Made by a program: the position numbers and the translations under genes. The notes beneath the pieces were generated by a model. That model had not been told where the DNA came from, ran no database searches, and saw only the letters and a program-made list of their open reading frames with translations. From contig CAZSDW010000045.1 in the NCBI GenBank assembly GCA_964605705.1, positions 1 to 21,892 of the forward strand: DNA of 21,892 bases, in the 5' to 3' direction. This document shows, in pieces, positions 1 through 7,150 of this stretch. Origin of the DNA: CAZSDW01 sp964605705 (GTDB lineage: Bacteria > Fidelibacterota > UBA2242). Numbering within the stretch: the stretch's first letter is position 1; each line of letters starts with the position of its first letter.

Positions 1-613
1 AGGGAAATTCATCCAGCAGGTTGTCATCACCCCGCCTTTCCCAACCATGGATCGCAGCTTGGCTGGAAAGGGCAACAACTGCTGTTCCGATTTCCTTAAA
101 AGTCACAGGATCAAGTTCGACAACCCGAATTGGGGCAGTGTTCGAGAGCCCATAACACATATACAATCGTCCATCGTCATCCAGAAAAAGATCCGGATCA
201 CCATAACTGCCACAGACTGGTCCCTTCTGCCAAATTCCCGATTTGGGATCACCACACTTATAAACCTGACCCGAAGCAGAAGGAATATAAAATAAAGTAT
301 CGCGCATCGCCACCACGGCTGGGGCGTAAGTTTCGATATCTATTCCCGTCGGTACAATCAGACTCCAGTTGTGCAAATCCGATGAAGTCCAGTAACCGCC
401 CGACCGTGATGCAAACAGATAATAATCGTCCTTAAATAAGACAATTACCGCATCAGCAGCTTCGCGAGCATCTACCGCATCAACCATAAACCTGTAATTC
501 AGATTAAGCGGATTGCAAAAAGTTTGTGGCGATTGGGCTGGCTGAGCCGTGACAATCGAAAAGCTTAGCATCAGGCAAAAAGCAGTGAATCCAAAAATAT
601 TTTTAAATTTCAT
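1..613 (-). CDS. Secreted glycoside hydrolase family 43-type beta-propeller enzyme, N-terminal part
   Basis: This gene reads from an ATG at 613 and is still open at the window edge, giving 204 codons of an incomplete protein. A GGGGAG Shine-Dalgarno (620-625) sits six bases before the ATG. The first ~23 residues (MKFKNIFGFTAFCLMLSFSI...TAQ) form a Sec signal peptide. The mature part carries GH43 marks: CNPLNLNYRF near the N-terminus, REAADAVIVLFKDDYYLFAS around the usual general-base Asp, SGGYWTSSDLHNW, and SYGDPDLFLDDDGRLYMCYG, whose DPDLF holds the pKa-modulating Asp of the five-bladed propeller. The family cleaves arabinoside, xyloside or galactoside linkages in plant or algal polysaccharides. 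Substrate cannot be assigned because the acid Glu region is off the window. The usual REAADP is REAADA here. Family call from remembered motifs; confidence high for the fold, low for the substrate. Confidence 0.85.
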   Translation of the reverse strand, partial: MKFKNIFGFTAFCLMLSFSIVTAQPAQSPQTFCNPLNLNYRFMVDAVDAREAADAVIVLFKDDYYLFASRSGGYWTSSDLHNWSLIVPTGIDIETYAPAVVAMRDTLFYIPSASGQVYKCGDPKSGIWQKGPVCGSYGDPDLFLDDDGRLYMCYGLSNTAPIRVVELDPVTFKEIGTAVVALSSQAAIHGWERRGDDNLLDEFP

Positions 614-996
614 AATGAACTCCCCTTTTTTAAACAAATGTCATTTGACAGAGCGATATGAAGATGCGCTCCATGTTTGTGTCAGACGTAATTTAGCTGG
701 TATTCTCAAGGCAATTTTTCCCTCAGTTTCATCCCAGTGAGTCGGTATGTAATCCAGCCTAAATATTCTCCGTCCACTTAGAAAAAGTAACCACATGTTA
801 AAATATTTTACTTTATATACTTTACTAATGCAACCGAAATTATGCTTCTTTTTCGAATACCCATCGATGCAGGACACGACCACTTGCGCTGGGATTTCCA
901 CTCCTTACTTTGCCCTTAACTCTCAAGAACTTACAGCCATTTATGATTGATAATCAACAATGCGTTAAAAAGCCCGACATTTGTAATTTTGTCTGT
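614..996. other. 383-bp intergenic spacer with a possible promoter for the GH43 gene
   Basis: The spacer lies between the stop of the dehydrogenase gene (997) and the GH43 start (613). I see no RNA gene and no clear intrinsic terminator. On the minus strand a TAAAAT hexamer (805-810) lies 17 bases downstream of TTGCAT (828-833). This is a weak sigma-70-like pair that would leave a leader of roughly 185 nt before the GH43 ATG. A short palindrome TTGATAATCAA is at 947-957. An 86-codon minus-strand reading frame starting with GTG at 901 crosses the spacer, but its composition is not protein-like (see rejected items). Confidence 0.3.
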
Positions 997-2244
997 TTAC
1001 ACCCATCCCCTCAATTCGCAGGCTTCGGCTATCCGGGCGACACTGACCACCGTGGCAGCCATACGTGGATTGACTTTCTTTTCCCGAATCGCCTCGGTAA
1101 CCGTATGATAGGCTTTGGTGATCTTTTTATCTAATCGTGTATGAACTTCCTCTTCTTCCCAGAAATAGGCATATTTGTCCTGAACCATCTCAAAGTAAGA
1201 GACAGTCACTCCTCCCGCACTGGCGAGAATGTCAGGAATAATATGAATTTCCTTTTGATATAGAATCTGATCTGCTTCCGGCGTGGTCGGACCGTTGGCA
1301 AGTTCGCAAATAACTTTGGCTTTGATACGGGGTGCATTCTTTTGCGTAATTGCATTTTCCATGGCGGCTGGATACAATACATCAACTTTTAATTCAAGTA
1401 CCGCATCACGATTAATAGGCTTACTGCCGGGAAATCCGGTAACTGTTCCCTGGGTTAATTTATATGAAACAAGTTCTTTCACGTTAAATCCATCGGGATT
1501 ATAAATACCGCCGCGGGAATCACACACTCCGATTAATTTTCCGCCACCCAGGAGTTCCTGATGAAGCAGGGCGGCACGCTGCCCGGCATTGCCGAATCCC
1601 TGAATTGCGTAGGTGCCGGTAGGATCCAGGTTCAATGATCTGCAGGCTTCCCGAACAGAGATCACACCTCCGCGGGCGGTGGCATCCCGGCGTCCTTCGG
1701 TTCCCCCAATTTGCATTGGTTTGTCGGTAATTATTCCCGGTTGATGAACATTTGAAATTACCTCAAATTCATCCATCATCCATGCCATAATCTGTGGATT
1801 GGTGTACATATCCGGTGCAGGAACATCTCTATCCACGCCCAAATACGGAGCCGCCGCTCGAATGTAAGCCCGGGACAAATTTTCCAGCTCATGTGGGGAC
1901 ATTTCCCGGGGATTACAGGCAATCCCCCCCTTTCCACCCCCTAACGGCAAATCGAGAAGAGCGGTTTTACAGGTCATCCAGCAGGCAAGCGCCCGGATAG
2001 TATCCGCCCTTTCATCCGGATAGAATCGGATCCCCCCTTTAGCCGGACCTCTCGCCGTATTATATTGAATACGCCAGGCATGGAAAATTCGAACGGAGCC
2101 ATTATCCATTTTTACCGGAAGTGTAAATTTAAACTCTCTCTGCGGCCAGATTAAAAGATCGCGAGTGGCTTCGTTTAGATCAAGGATATCGGCTGCCTGT
2201 TTAATTTGATTTTGAGCCACTTGAAATGAATTATACGATTTCAT
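997..2244 (-). CDS. Glu/Leu/Phe/Val dehydrogenase family protein (probable catabolic-type glutamate dehydrogenase)
   Basis: This 415-aa soluble enzyme should catalyse reversible NAD(P)-dependent oxidative deamination of an L-amino acid, most likely glutamate to 2-oxoglutarate plus ammonium. Visible marks are GPAKGGIRFYP (residues 66-76), the catalytic-lysine loop PLGGGKGGIACNP with K105, VPAPDMYTNPQIMAWMMDE (141-159) with the catalytic Asp D145, GTEGRRDATARGG (181-193), and a Rossmann motif GFGNAG (216-221) ending in CDSRGG. Its length matches the ~410-420-aa hexameric class typified by archaeal and Thermotoga GDH and differs from the ~450-aa NADP class encoded at 5540-6901. The ATG overlaps the TGA of the upstream zinc-ribbon gene (ATGA, 2241-2244), and GGGGAAG lies just upstream, so it should be translationally coupled. 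Leucine, phenylalanine or valine dehydrogenase activity is not excluded; glutamate is favoured because of length and the PAPDMYTNP motif. Confidence 0.9.
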   Translation of the reverse strand: MKSYNSFQVAQNQIKQAADILDLNEATRDLLIWPQREFKFTLPVKMDNGSVRIFHAWRIQYNTARGPAKGGIRFYPDERADTIRALACWMTCKTALLDLPLGGGKGGIACNPREMSPHELENLSRAYIRAAAPYLGVDRDVPAPDMYTNPQIMAWMMDEFEVISNVHQPGIITDKPMQIGGTEGRRDATARGGVISVREACRSLNLDPTGTYAIQGFGNAGQRAALLHQELLGGGKLIGVCDSRGGIYNPDGFNVKELVSYKLTQGTVTGFPGSKPINRDAVLELKVDVLYPAAMENAITQKNAPRIKAKVICELANGPTTPEADQILYQKEIHIIPDILASAGGVTVSYFEMVQDKYAYFWEEEEVHTRLDKKITKAYHTVTEAIREKKVNPRMAATVVSVARIAEACELRGWV

Positions 2245-2438
2245 GGTTGATCTTCCCCGGTTTTTAATGGCGGTTTCCCTTCACTTGAGGGATTCTTAAA
2301 GGCATCCAGCAGGATGCGATACCAGCATCCTTTGCACATCAATGCACGGTCAACACTTAATAAAACTCGTTCCCAGGGCGTCAGAATTCGATTGCAATGC
2401 GGACATCTTTCAGGCACACTGTCATCATGAATTTCCAA
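2241..2438 (-). CDS. 65-aa zinc-ribbon-like microprotein coupled to dehydrogenase and ATP-grasp genes
   Basis: This small protein has two CxxC pairs, CPHC (C12, C15) and CKGC (C35, C38), 19 residues apart, in the arrangement of a minimal zinc ribbon. The helix-like stretch between them includes LTPWERVLLSVDRAL, and the C-terminal tail is polar and proline-rich. I do not recognise a named family. Evidence that it is real: a TTG start at 2438 with a strong GGAGGA Shine-Dalgarno (2444-2449) five bases away, a 14-nt overlap with the 3' end of the upstream ATP-grasp gene, and an ATGA overlap with the downstream dehydrogenase gene. The position between two enzymes in one transcript suggests a metal-dependent adaptor, stability factor or regulator of one of them; that role is inference. 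There is no signal peptide, so it is expected in the cytoplasm. Confidence 0.75.
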   Translation of the reverse strand: MEIHDDSVPERCPHCNRILTPWERVLLSVDRALMCKGCWYRILLDAFKNPSSEGKPPLKTGEDQP

Positions 2439-5400
2439 CAGAATCCTCCGGTTTTAAGATTATCCCTATATTCTGATGCCCACTCATTTTTACGATGATG
2501 GGCTTTTTAAAGCGCAACAACTTTGTATAGGATTTTTCTTCTTCAACTGGCTGCTGCTGCAGCCAGTCCCAATCGACAAAACTGTCATTTGGATCGGAAC
2601 GAATTGTAAAATATCCCACTAAAAAGGAATTCAGATTCTGAAAAAAATGAGAGCCCTGGGATGGCATGACCGTAAAATCTTTAAAATCCGCTTCAATGAT
2701 TGTACGGGCATTCGAAATTTGTGGCCAGTCAACCGGAATCCCGAGCCAGGGATCAAGACTGCCCCAGCGACCGACGCCAATCAGGATATATCGTCTTCCT
2801 TCTGCTAATAGTCTTTGATTGAAATATTTGATTTCCTGGGCTACTTCAGTGCTTTTTCCACGCTGGAATTTATCCCGATCAACCATTACGATATCGTAAA
2901 TATTTTCAATGACTCCATTTCCGAGGACTTGTCTGGTGAGACAGATCAACTGATTGGAATCAAAATTATTAATATTCAAAACTTCAAGCTCACGGTTTAA
3001 AACCATCGGGCGCATTTGCAGCAGTGCAAATTCACGTGGTTGTCCGGGTTTTACAGACAAATTGACAGCGAATTCAATTTCAACCGGTGTTCCCATACTC
3101 CAGCTGCCCATATCCATCAGCAATTCAAGAATCTGACTGATAGGGAGAACATCACTTTCTAAAATGGGTGCAAAGGTTACGACGCGGTATCCATCGCGTG
3201 AAATGCCTTCGATAAGCGAATCAGATTCCGGCAAATAAGTCGATCCGGCATAATTTAAGGTACCATCTTCTTCAGCTTCTTTAAGAGAGTATCGGTTTAC
3301 AAAGTAATCTTCATATTCTGATTTGTTTATTACGGAACCATTCAGATCCAACGCATAAAATTCAGTTTGTGAATAACGTAATGTATTCTTTAATGAAGAA
3401 AACTGGTCAATGTGTTGAGGATCTTTGGGATAAAAACGCACCGTTGGTCCGCCTTCAACCACCATCTTCCCTAATCCTAATGCCAGAAAGACGACACCAT
3501 CAGTGTATTTCTGAGGTGGAATCGGATAAAAATTATACGAACGCGCAACTCCTGAAAATGTCGGATAGTAGCGACTCTGATGTTCGGCTCCGATAATTTT
3601 CTGGACGATCACAGCCATTTTTTCATCTTCAAGTTGATACGAAGTGGCTTTGATATAATCCTTGGCAGATTGAAAAAAGGTCGAAGCAAATACGCGCTTG
3701 ATCGCTTTAATCAGATCCATCAGCCGGACTTTCAAATCAGGATCCGAATTGGGAATCATATAGGTTTTATAGACACCTGCGAAAGGATGATTATGTGAAT
3801 CTTCAAGCAAACTGGAAGACCTGACTGCCAGGGGCGTATCCACAATTTCCAGAAAAACAGCCAGCTCCCCAAACACCTCTTCAGGAAACTTCCCGGCATT
3901 CAGAAAAGCCTGAACAATTTCTTCATCGTCCGTTGAATTCAGAGCCAGATCACGTAAACCATTCGAATCCAGAAACTGATCGAAAATATTGGTACCGATG
4001 ACCACTGCCGGAGGAATATAAATCCGTACATCTTTAAATCGATGTTGGACATTGTAATTATTAATCAGGATATTGACGAAAGTCAAGCCTCTCGCCTTCC
4101 CCCCCATGGATCCCCCGCCAATTCGCGATATGCTGCTGATTGGATCAAACGAATCCTTGTGGAATTCAGTCACAATGCCACGTTGTCTGAGTTTGCGATA
4201 ATACCGTAATGATGTAATCAGATCAAGACGCATATCGGATAAAGATGGAAAATCGGATACTTTTCTCGGTCGCAATTGATGAGCAAGCCAGAATTCCGTG
4301 CGGGCTTTCAGCCAGTTTGAAAAGTGATTGCGTTCCGCATGGTACCTGATACTCTCATCCGGGATCACGTGAAGCATCTGTTCCAGAGAGAGTAAGTCCT
4401 GGGCACGTCCAACTTCGTTGCCTTCATTTGTACGGAAAATAAAATCACCGAAATTCAATGACCGCACCATGAATTCCCGTAGCTCGTTTAATAAATTGGA
4501 TGAACTCTTGGAGATAAATGAGGTATTGACAGTTCTGGCTTTTTCTTCAAAAGATTTGACCGTGGAAAAAAGAAGAATGGGAATATCTTTCCGTCTTTCA
4601 TTCACAGCCTCTGCCAATTTAATACCCGCATCGGCATCCGGTTTTCCATCCTTGGGAAAGTCAATATCCGAAAGGATTCCGAGCAGGGTATCTTCATACT
4701 TTTCATAATATGCCCAGGCTTCTTCATACGTTTTGCAGAACAGGATTTTGGGTCTGGCGCGCTGCCTCAACTTCTTATGAGACAAATTAATGCCTTCTGA
4801 GATCAAACGCTGGGATTGTTTCATCACCTCCATGTACAATACTGGTAAAAAGGAGGAATAAAATTGGATGTTATCTTCGATAAAAATAATGGATTGCACA
4901 CCAACTAAATGGGTATCATGATCCACATTCATCCGGTCTTCGAGATATTTTATGATGGCTAAAAGCAGCCGGTAATCGCCGTGCCAGATAAAAATCTGAT
5001 CAAAATAATCAGCCTCTTTATGCAAGAGCATATCCGAGAGTTCTTTATTATCAAAGGCAAGCAGAACAACGGGAATATCAAGACCTTCTTCTTTAATTTT
5101 TTTTGCAAATATGGCGGGACGCATATCTTCAATATGTAATGTGGTCAGGATGAGGTCAAACCGTTTTTCTTCCTTCACCACTTCAATCGCTTCCCTGCCA
5201 CTGGAGACACGGGATAATTCCGGTACATGGGTCAGATTCAGGCTCTCATACTGGCTGCCAATCAATTCATAAAGCCTGCCGTCCTCTTCAAAAACATAGA
5301 GATCATATAAACTGGACACCAGGAGGATATCCCTGATCCGCAGCCTCATGAGGTTTTGAAATCCCTGGAAACGGGTACCGTATCCGTGTTCAACCCAAAG

Positions 5401-5442
5401 CGGGTCGGCTTGTGGTAATGATTTTTTAAAATCAGTATGCAT
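2425..5442 (-). CDS. PEP/pyruvate-binding (PEP synthase N-domain, ATP-grasp) protein with tandem receiver-like domains
   Basis: Using the ATG at 5442 the protein has 1005 aa. Residues ~38-164 look like a degenerate receiver: the phosphoacceptor position is Thr (DLILTTLHIEDM, T101). Residues ~183-324 look like a second receiver with key positions kept: acidic pair E189-D190 (IIFIEDN), D259 in LSDIDFP, S/T in LLFST and K312 in ISKS. A linker follows, then the ATP-grasp nucleotide-binding domain of PEP synthase/pyruvate phosphate dikinase (~440-815): GGGSMGGKARGL, VRSSSLLEDSHNHPFAGVYK and LLQMRP. A C-terminal domain has GVGRWGSLDPWLGIP (889-903). The phosphohistidine swivel domain and the PEP-binding TIM barrel of true PpsA/PpdK are absent, so gluconeogenic PEP synthesis is not expected. 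A GTG at 5475 would add 11 residues; neither start has a clear Shine-Dalgarno. The gene overlaps the zinc-ribbon gene by 14 nt. Role is probably regulatory or kinase-like (inference). Confidence 0.85.
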   Translation of the reverse strand: MHTDFKKSLPQADPLWVEHGYGTRFQGFQNLMRLRIRDILLVSSLYDLYVFEEDGRLYELIGSQYESLNLTHVPELSRVSSGREAIEVVKEEKRFDLILTTLHIEDMRPAIFAKKIKEEGLDIPVVLLAFDNKELSDMLLHKEADYFDQIFIWHGDYRLLLAIIKYLEDRMNVDHDTHLVGVQSIIFIEDNIQFYSSFLPVLYMEVMKQSQRLISEGINLSHKKLRQRARPKILFCKTYEEAWAYYEKYEDTLLGILSDIDFPKDGKPDADAGIKLAEAVNERRKDIPILLFSTVKSFEEKARTVNTSFISKSSSNLLNELREFMVRSLNFGDFIFRTNEGNEVGRAQDLLSLEQMLHVIPDESIRYHAERNHFSNWLKARTEFWLAHQLRPRKVSDFPSLSDMRLDLITSLRYYRKLRQRGIVTEFHKDSFDPISSISRIGGGSMGGKARGLTFVNILINNYNVQHRFKDVRIYIPPAVVIGTNIFDQFLDSNGLRDLALNSTDDEEIVQAFLNAGKFPEEVFGELAVFLEIVDTPLAVRSSSLLEDSHNHPFAGVYKTYMIPNSDPDLKVRLMDLIKAIKRVFASTFFQSAKDYIKATSYQLEDEKMAVIVQKIIGAEHQSRYYPTFSGVARSYNFYPIPPQKYTDGVVFLALGLGKMVVEGGPTVRFYPKDPQHIDQFSSLKNTLRYSQTEFYALDLNGSVINKSEYEDYFVNRYSLKEAEEDGTLNYAGSTYLPESDSLIEGISRDGYRVVTFAPILESDVLPISQILELLMDMGSWSMGTPVEIEFAVNLSVKPGQPREFALLQMRPMVLNRELEVLNINNFDSNQLICLTRQVLGNGVIENIYDIVMVDRDKFQRGKSTEVAQEIKYFNQRLLAEGRRYILIGVGRWGSLDPWLGIPVDWPQISNARTIIEADFKDFTVMPSQGSHFFQNLNSFLVGYFTIRSDPNDSFVDWDWLQQQPVEEEKSYTKLLRFKKPIIVKMSGHQNIGIILKPEDSVGNS
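2444..2449 (-). promoter_or_regulatory. Shine-Dalgarno fixing the TTG start of the zinc-ribbon gene
   Basis: Read on the minus strand this is GGAGGA followed by TTCTG and then TTG. It lies inside the last codons of the upstream ATP-grasp gene. It is the best ribosome-binding match near this gene and supports a non-ATG start at 2438. Confidence 0.6.
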
Positions 5443-5483
5443 ATGAATTGAACATACAAATATTGTTATCAACACACAATATG

Positions 5484-5515
5484 AAAAACCGGAATATGGT
5501 CAGATATCCCGGTTT
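5484..5515 (-). terminator. Intrinsic terminator of the gdhA transcript
   Basis: On the minus strand AAACCGGGATAT (5504-5515) pairs with ATATTCCGGTTT (5486-5497) across a six-base loop, with one mismatch in twelve. A run of five T (5484-5488) overlaps the 3' arm and base of the stem. It lies 24 bp after the gdhA stop, as expected for rho-independent termination, and ends only eight bases before the possible GTG start of the next gene. Confidence 0.75.
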
Positions 5516-5539
5516 CGAAAAACTCATGCTAAAAGAGTT

Positions 5540-6901
5540 CTAAACAAAACCCTGATCGATCATGGCATCTGCCACTTTGAGAAATCCGCCGATATTGGCA
5601 CCATTGATATAATTACCGGGCGTACCGTATTTTTCAGCGACATCCCAGCAGGTCTGATGAATGCTTTTCATGATCATTTGAAGCCTTTGATCCACCTCTT
5701 CACGGGTCCAGGGCAAGCGCATGCTGTTCTGCGCCATTTCCAATCCTGAAACAGCCACACCACCGGCATTGGCGGCTTTACCGGGTCCATACAGAATACC
5801 TTTATCCACAAACAATTTGACACCTTCCTGAACGGTCGGCATATTGGCTCCTTCGCTGATCACATAGACGCCGTTTTTCAGCAGATTTTCGGCGTCTTTT
5901 TCATTAATCTCATTTTGTGTCGCGCTCGGGAACGCACACTCTGCCTTATGATCCCACAAAGGATTATATTTCAGTTTAGGATCTATCGGCGTATAAACAG
6001 CTTCCTTGTATTTTTCGGCATATTCGGAAATTCTTCCACGGACAATATTCTTCAATTCTTTCACATATTCTAATTTTTCCCGATCAATGCCCTTCTCGTC
6101 ATAAATATATCCTGACGAATCGGAAAGGGTCACGGTTTTTGCTCCAAGATCCAACAATTTTTCAACGGTATATTGTGCCACGTTACCGGATCCGGAAACA
6201 AGGCAGGTCTTGCCTTCGAGGGATTCATTGCGAGTGTTCAGCATTTCAGCCGCAAAATAGACAGCTCCGTACCCTGTGGCTTCAGGTCGAATCAGAGAAC
6301 CGCCCCAGTTCAATCCTTTTCCGGTCAAAACACCCGTAAATTCATTCCTCAGTCGTTTATACTGACCAAACAGGAATCCGATTTCACGCCCACCAACGCC
6401 AATATCTCCGGCTGGCACATCCGTATATGGACCAATATGGCGAAAGAGCTCGGTCATGAAACTCTGACAAAATCGCATAACTTCTTTTTTACTCTTACCC
6501 TTCGGGTCATAATCCGATCCTCCTTTGCCCCCTCCCAAAGGCAAGGATGTCAGGCTGTTTTTAAAGACCTGTTCAAAAGCGAGAAATTTTAAAATTCCCA
6601 GATTCACGGAAGGATGAAAACGGAGACCACCTTTATAAAGTCCGATTGCACTGTTCATTTCAATGCGGTACCCGCGATTGATGTGCAATTCATGATGATC
6701 ATCGACCCAGGGCACACGAAACATTATGACCCGTTCCGGTTCGACCATCCGTTCAATGATCTTTTCGTTACGATATTCCGGATGACGCTCAATGACGAGT
6801 GCCAATGAGTGTAATACCTCTTCCACTGCCTGATGAAATTCTGGTTGTGCCGGATTTTTCGCCCGGACATCTTCCATGATTTGCTGAACAAAAATAGACA
6901 T
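5540..6901 (-). CDS. gdhA: NADP-type glutamate dehydrogenase
   Basis: This 453-aa enzyme of the hexameric bacterial/fungal GDH class should aminate 2-oxoglutarate to L-glutamate with NADPH for ammonium assimilation in the cytoplasm. Visible motifs are YKGGLRFHPSVN (89-100), PLGGGKGGSDYDPKGKS with catalytic K126, TDVPAGDIGVGGREIGF with catalytic D166, RPEATGYGAVYF (205-216), the Rossmann motif GSGNVAQY (237-244), and C-terminal NAGGVAVSGLEMAQNS. Length agrees with E. coli GdhA (447 aa). An upstream in-frame extension of 15 residues exists, but the ATG at 6901 is preceded by a strong GAGGTGG and gives the family's usual N-terminus. It is probably monocistronic, with a terminator at 5484-5515 and an AT-rich 249-bp upstream spacer. 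Cofactor preference is inferred from family membership, not from a decisive residue. Confidence 0.93.
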   Translation of the reverse strand: MSIFVQQIMEDVRAKNPAQPEFHQAVEEVLHSLALVIERHPEYRNEKIIERMVEPERVIMFRVPWVDDHHELHINRGYRIEMNSAIGLYKGGLRFHPSVNLGILKFLAFEQVFKNSLTSLPLGGGKGGSDYDPKGKSKKEVMRFCQSFMTELFRHIGPYTDVPAGDIGVGGREIGFLFGQYKRLRNEFTGVLTGKGLNWGGSLIRPEATGYGAVYFAAEMLNTRNESLEGKTCLVSGSGNVAQYTVEKLLDLGAKTVTLSDSSGYIYDEKGIDREKLEYVKELKNIVRGRISEYAEKYKEAVYTPIDPKLKYNPLWDHKAECAFPSATQNEINEKDAENLLKNGVYVISEGANMPTVQEGVKLFVDKGILYGPGKAANAGGVAVSGLEMAQNSMRLPWTREEVDQRLQMIMKSIHQTCWDVAEKYGTPGNYINGANIGGFLKVADAMIDQGFV

Positions 6902-6905
6902 TGAT

Positions 6906-6912
6906 CCACCTC
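6906..6912 (-). promoter_or_regulatory. Shine-Dalgarno fixing the gdhA start
   Basis: Read on the minus strand this is GAGGTGG followed by ATCA and ATG. The upstream in-frame codon at 6946 has no comparable site, so 6901 is preferred as the start. Confidence 0.65.
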
Positions 6913-6952
6913 GCTTAAAATAAATAATTATCCCAATCAACAACAAAGAAAA

Positions 6953-6990
6953 TTAACATAATTAACATGATAGCTAAAATAATATGTTAA
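6953..6990. promoter_or_regulatory. Three copies of TTAACAT upstream of gdhA (two direct, one inverted)
   Basis: TTAACAT occurs at 6953-6959 and 6962-6968 (9-bp period), and its reverse complement ATGTTAA at 6984-6990. All three lie in the 249-bp AT-rich spacer between the kinase gene and gdhA, 50-90 bases upstream of the gdhA ATG. A weak -35/-10 pair (TTGCAG, 17 bases, CATATT on the minus strand) overlaps the inverted copy. The arrangement would suit an operator for a nitrogen-responsive regulator, but AT-rich sequence gives such repeats easily. Apart from this I see nothing in 6902-7150, and no clear terminator for the kinase operon. Confidence 0.3.
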
Positions 6991-7150
6991 GATACAATTT
7001 TACCTGCAATAATGCAATGATTTAAGCATAAACTATTCAATAAAATGAAAATTTATGGTTCACTGATGACAGAGAATTAAACCATTTTTAAATTTGGAAT
7101 AATTCAGGGTATTTATAGTAATTGATATTTAGTTCTTAGCAGTTTTTTAT

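Noticed and set aside
641..901. 86-codon minus-strand frame with a GTG start in the spacer before the GH43 gene
   Set aside because: The AAGGAG is only one base from the GTG, the composition is not protein-like, and the frame runs across the likely promoter and leader of the GH43 gene.
6173..6592. 139-codon plus-strand frame inside gdhA
   Set aside because: It is antisense to a strongly conserved enzyme gene, with no ribosome-binding site and no recognisable domain.
7081..7150. Possible terminator after the last kinase gene
   Set aside because: The segment is AT-rich but I found no stable stem followed by a T-run.
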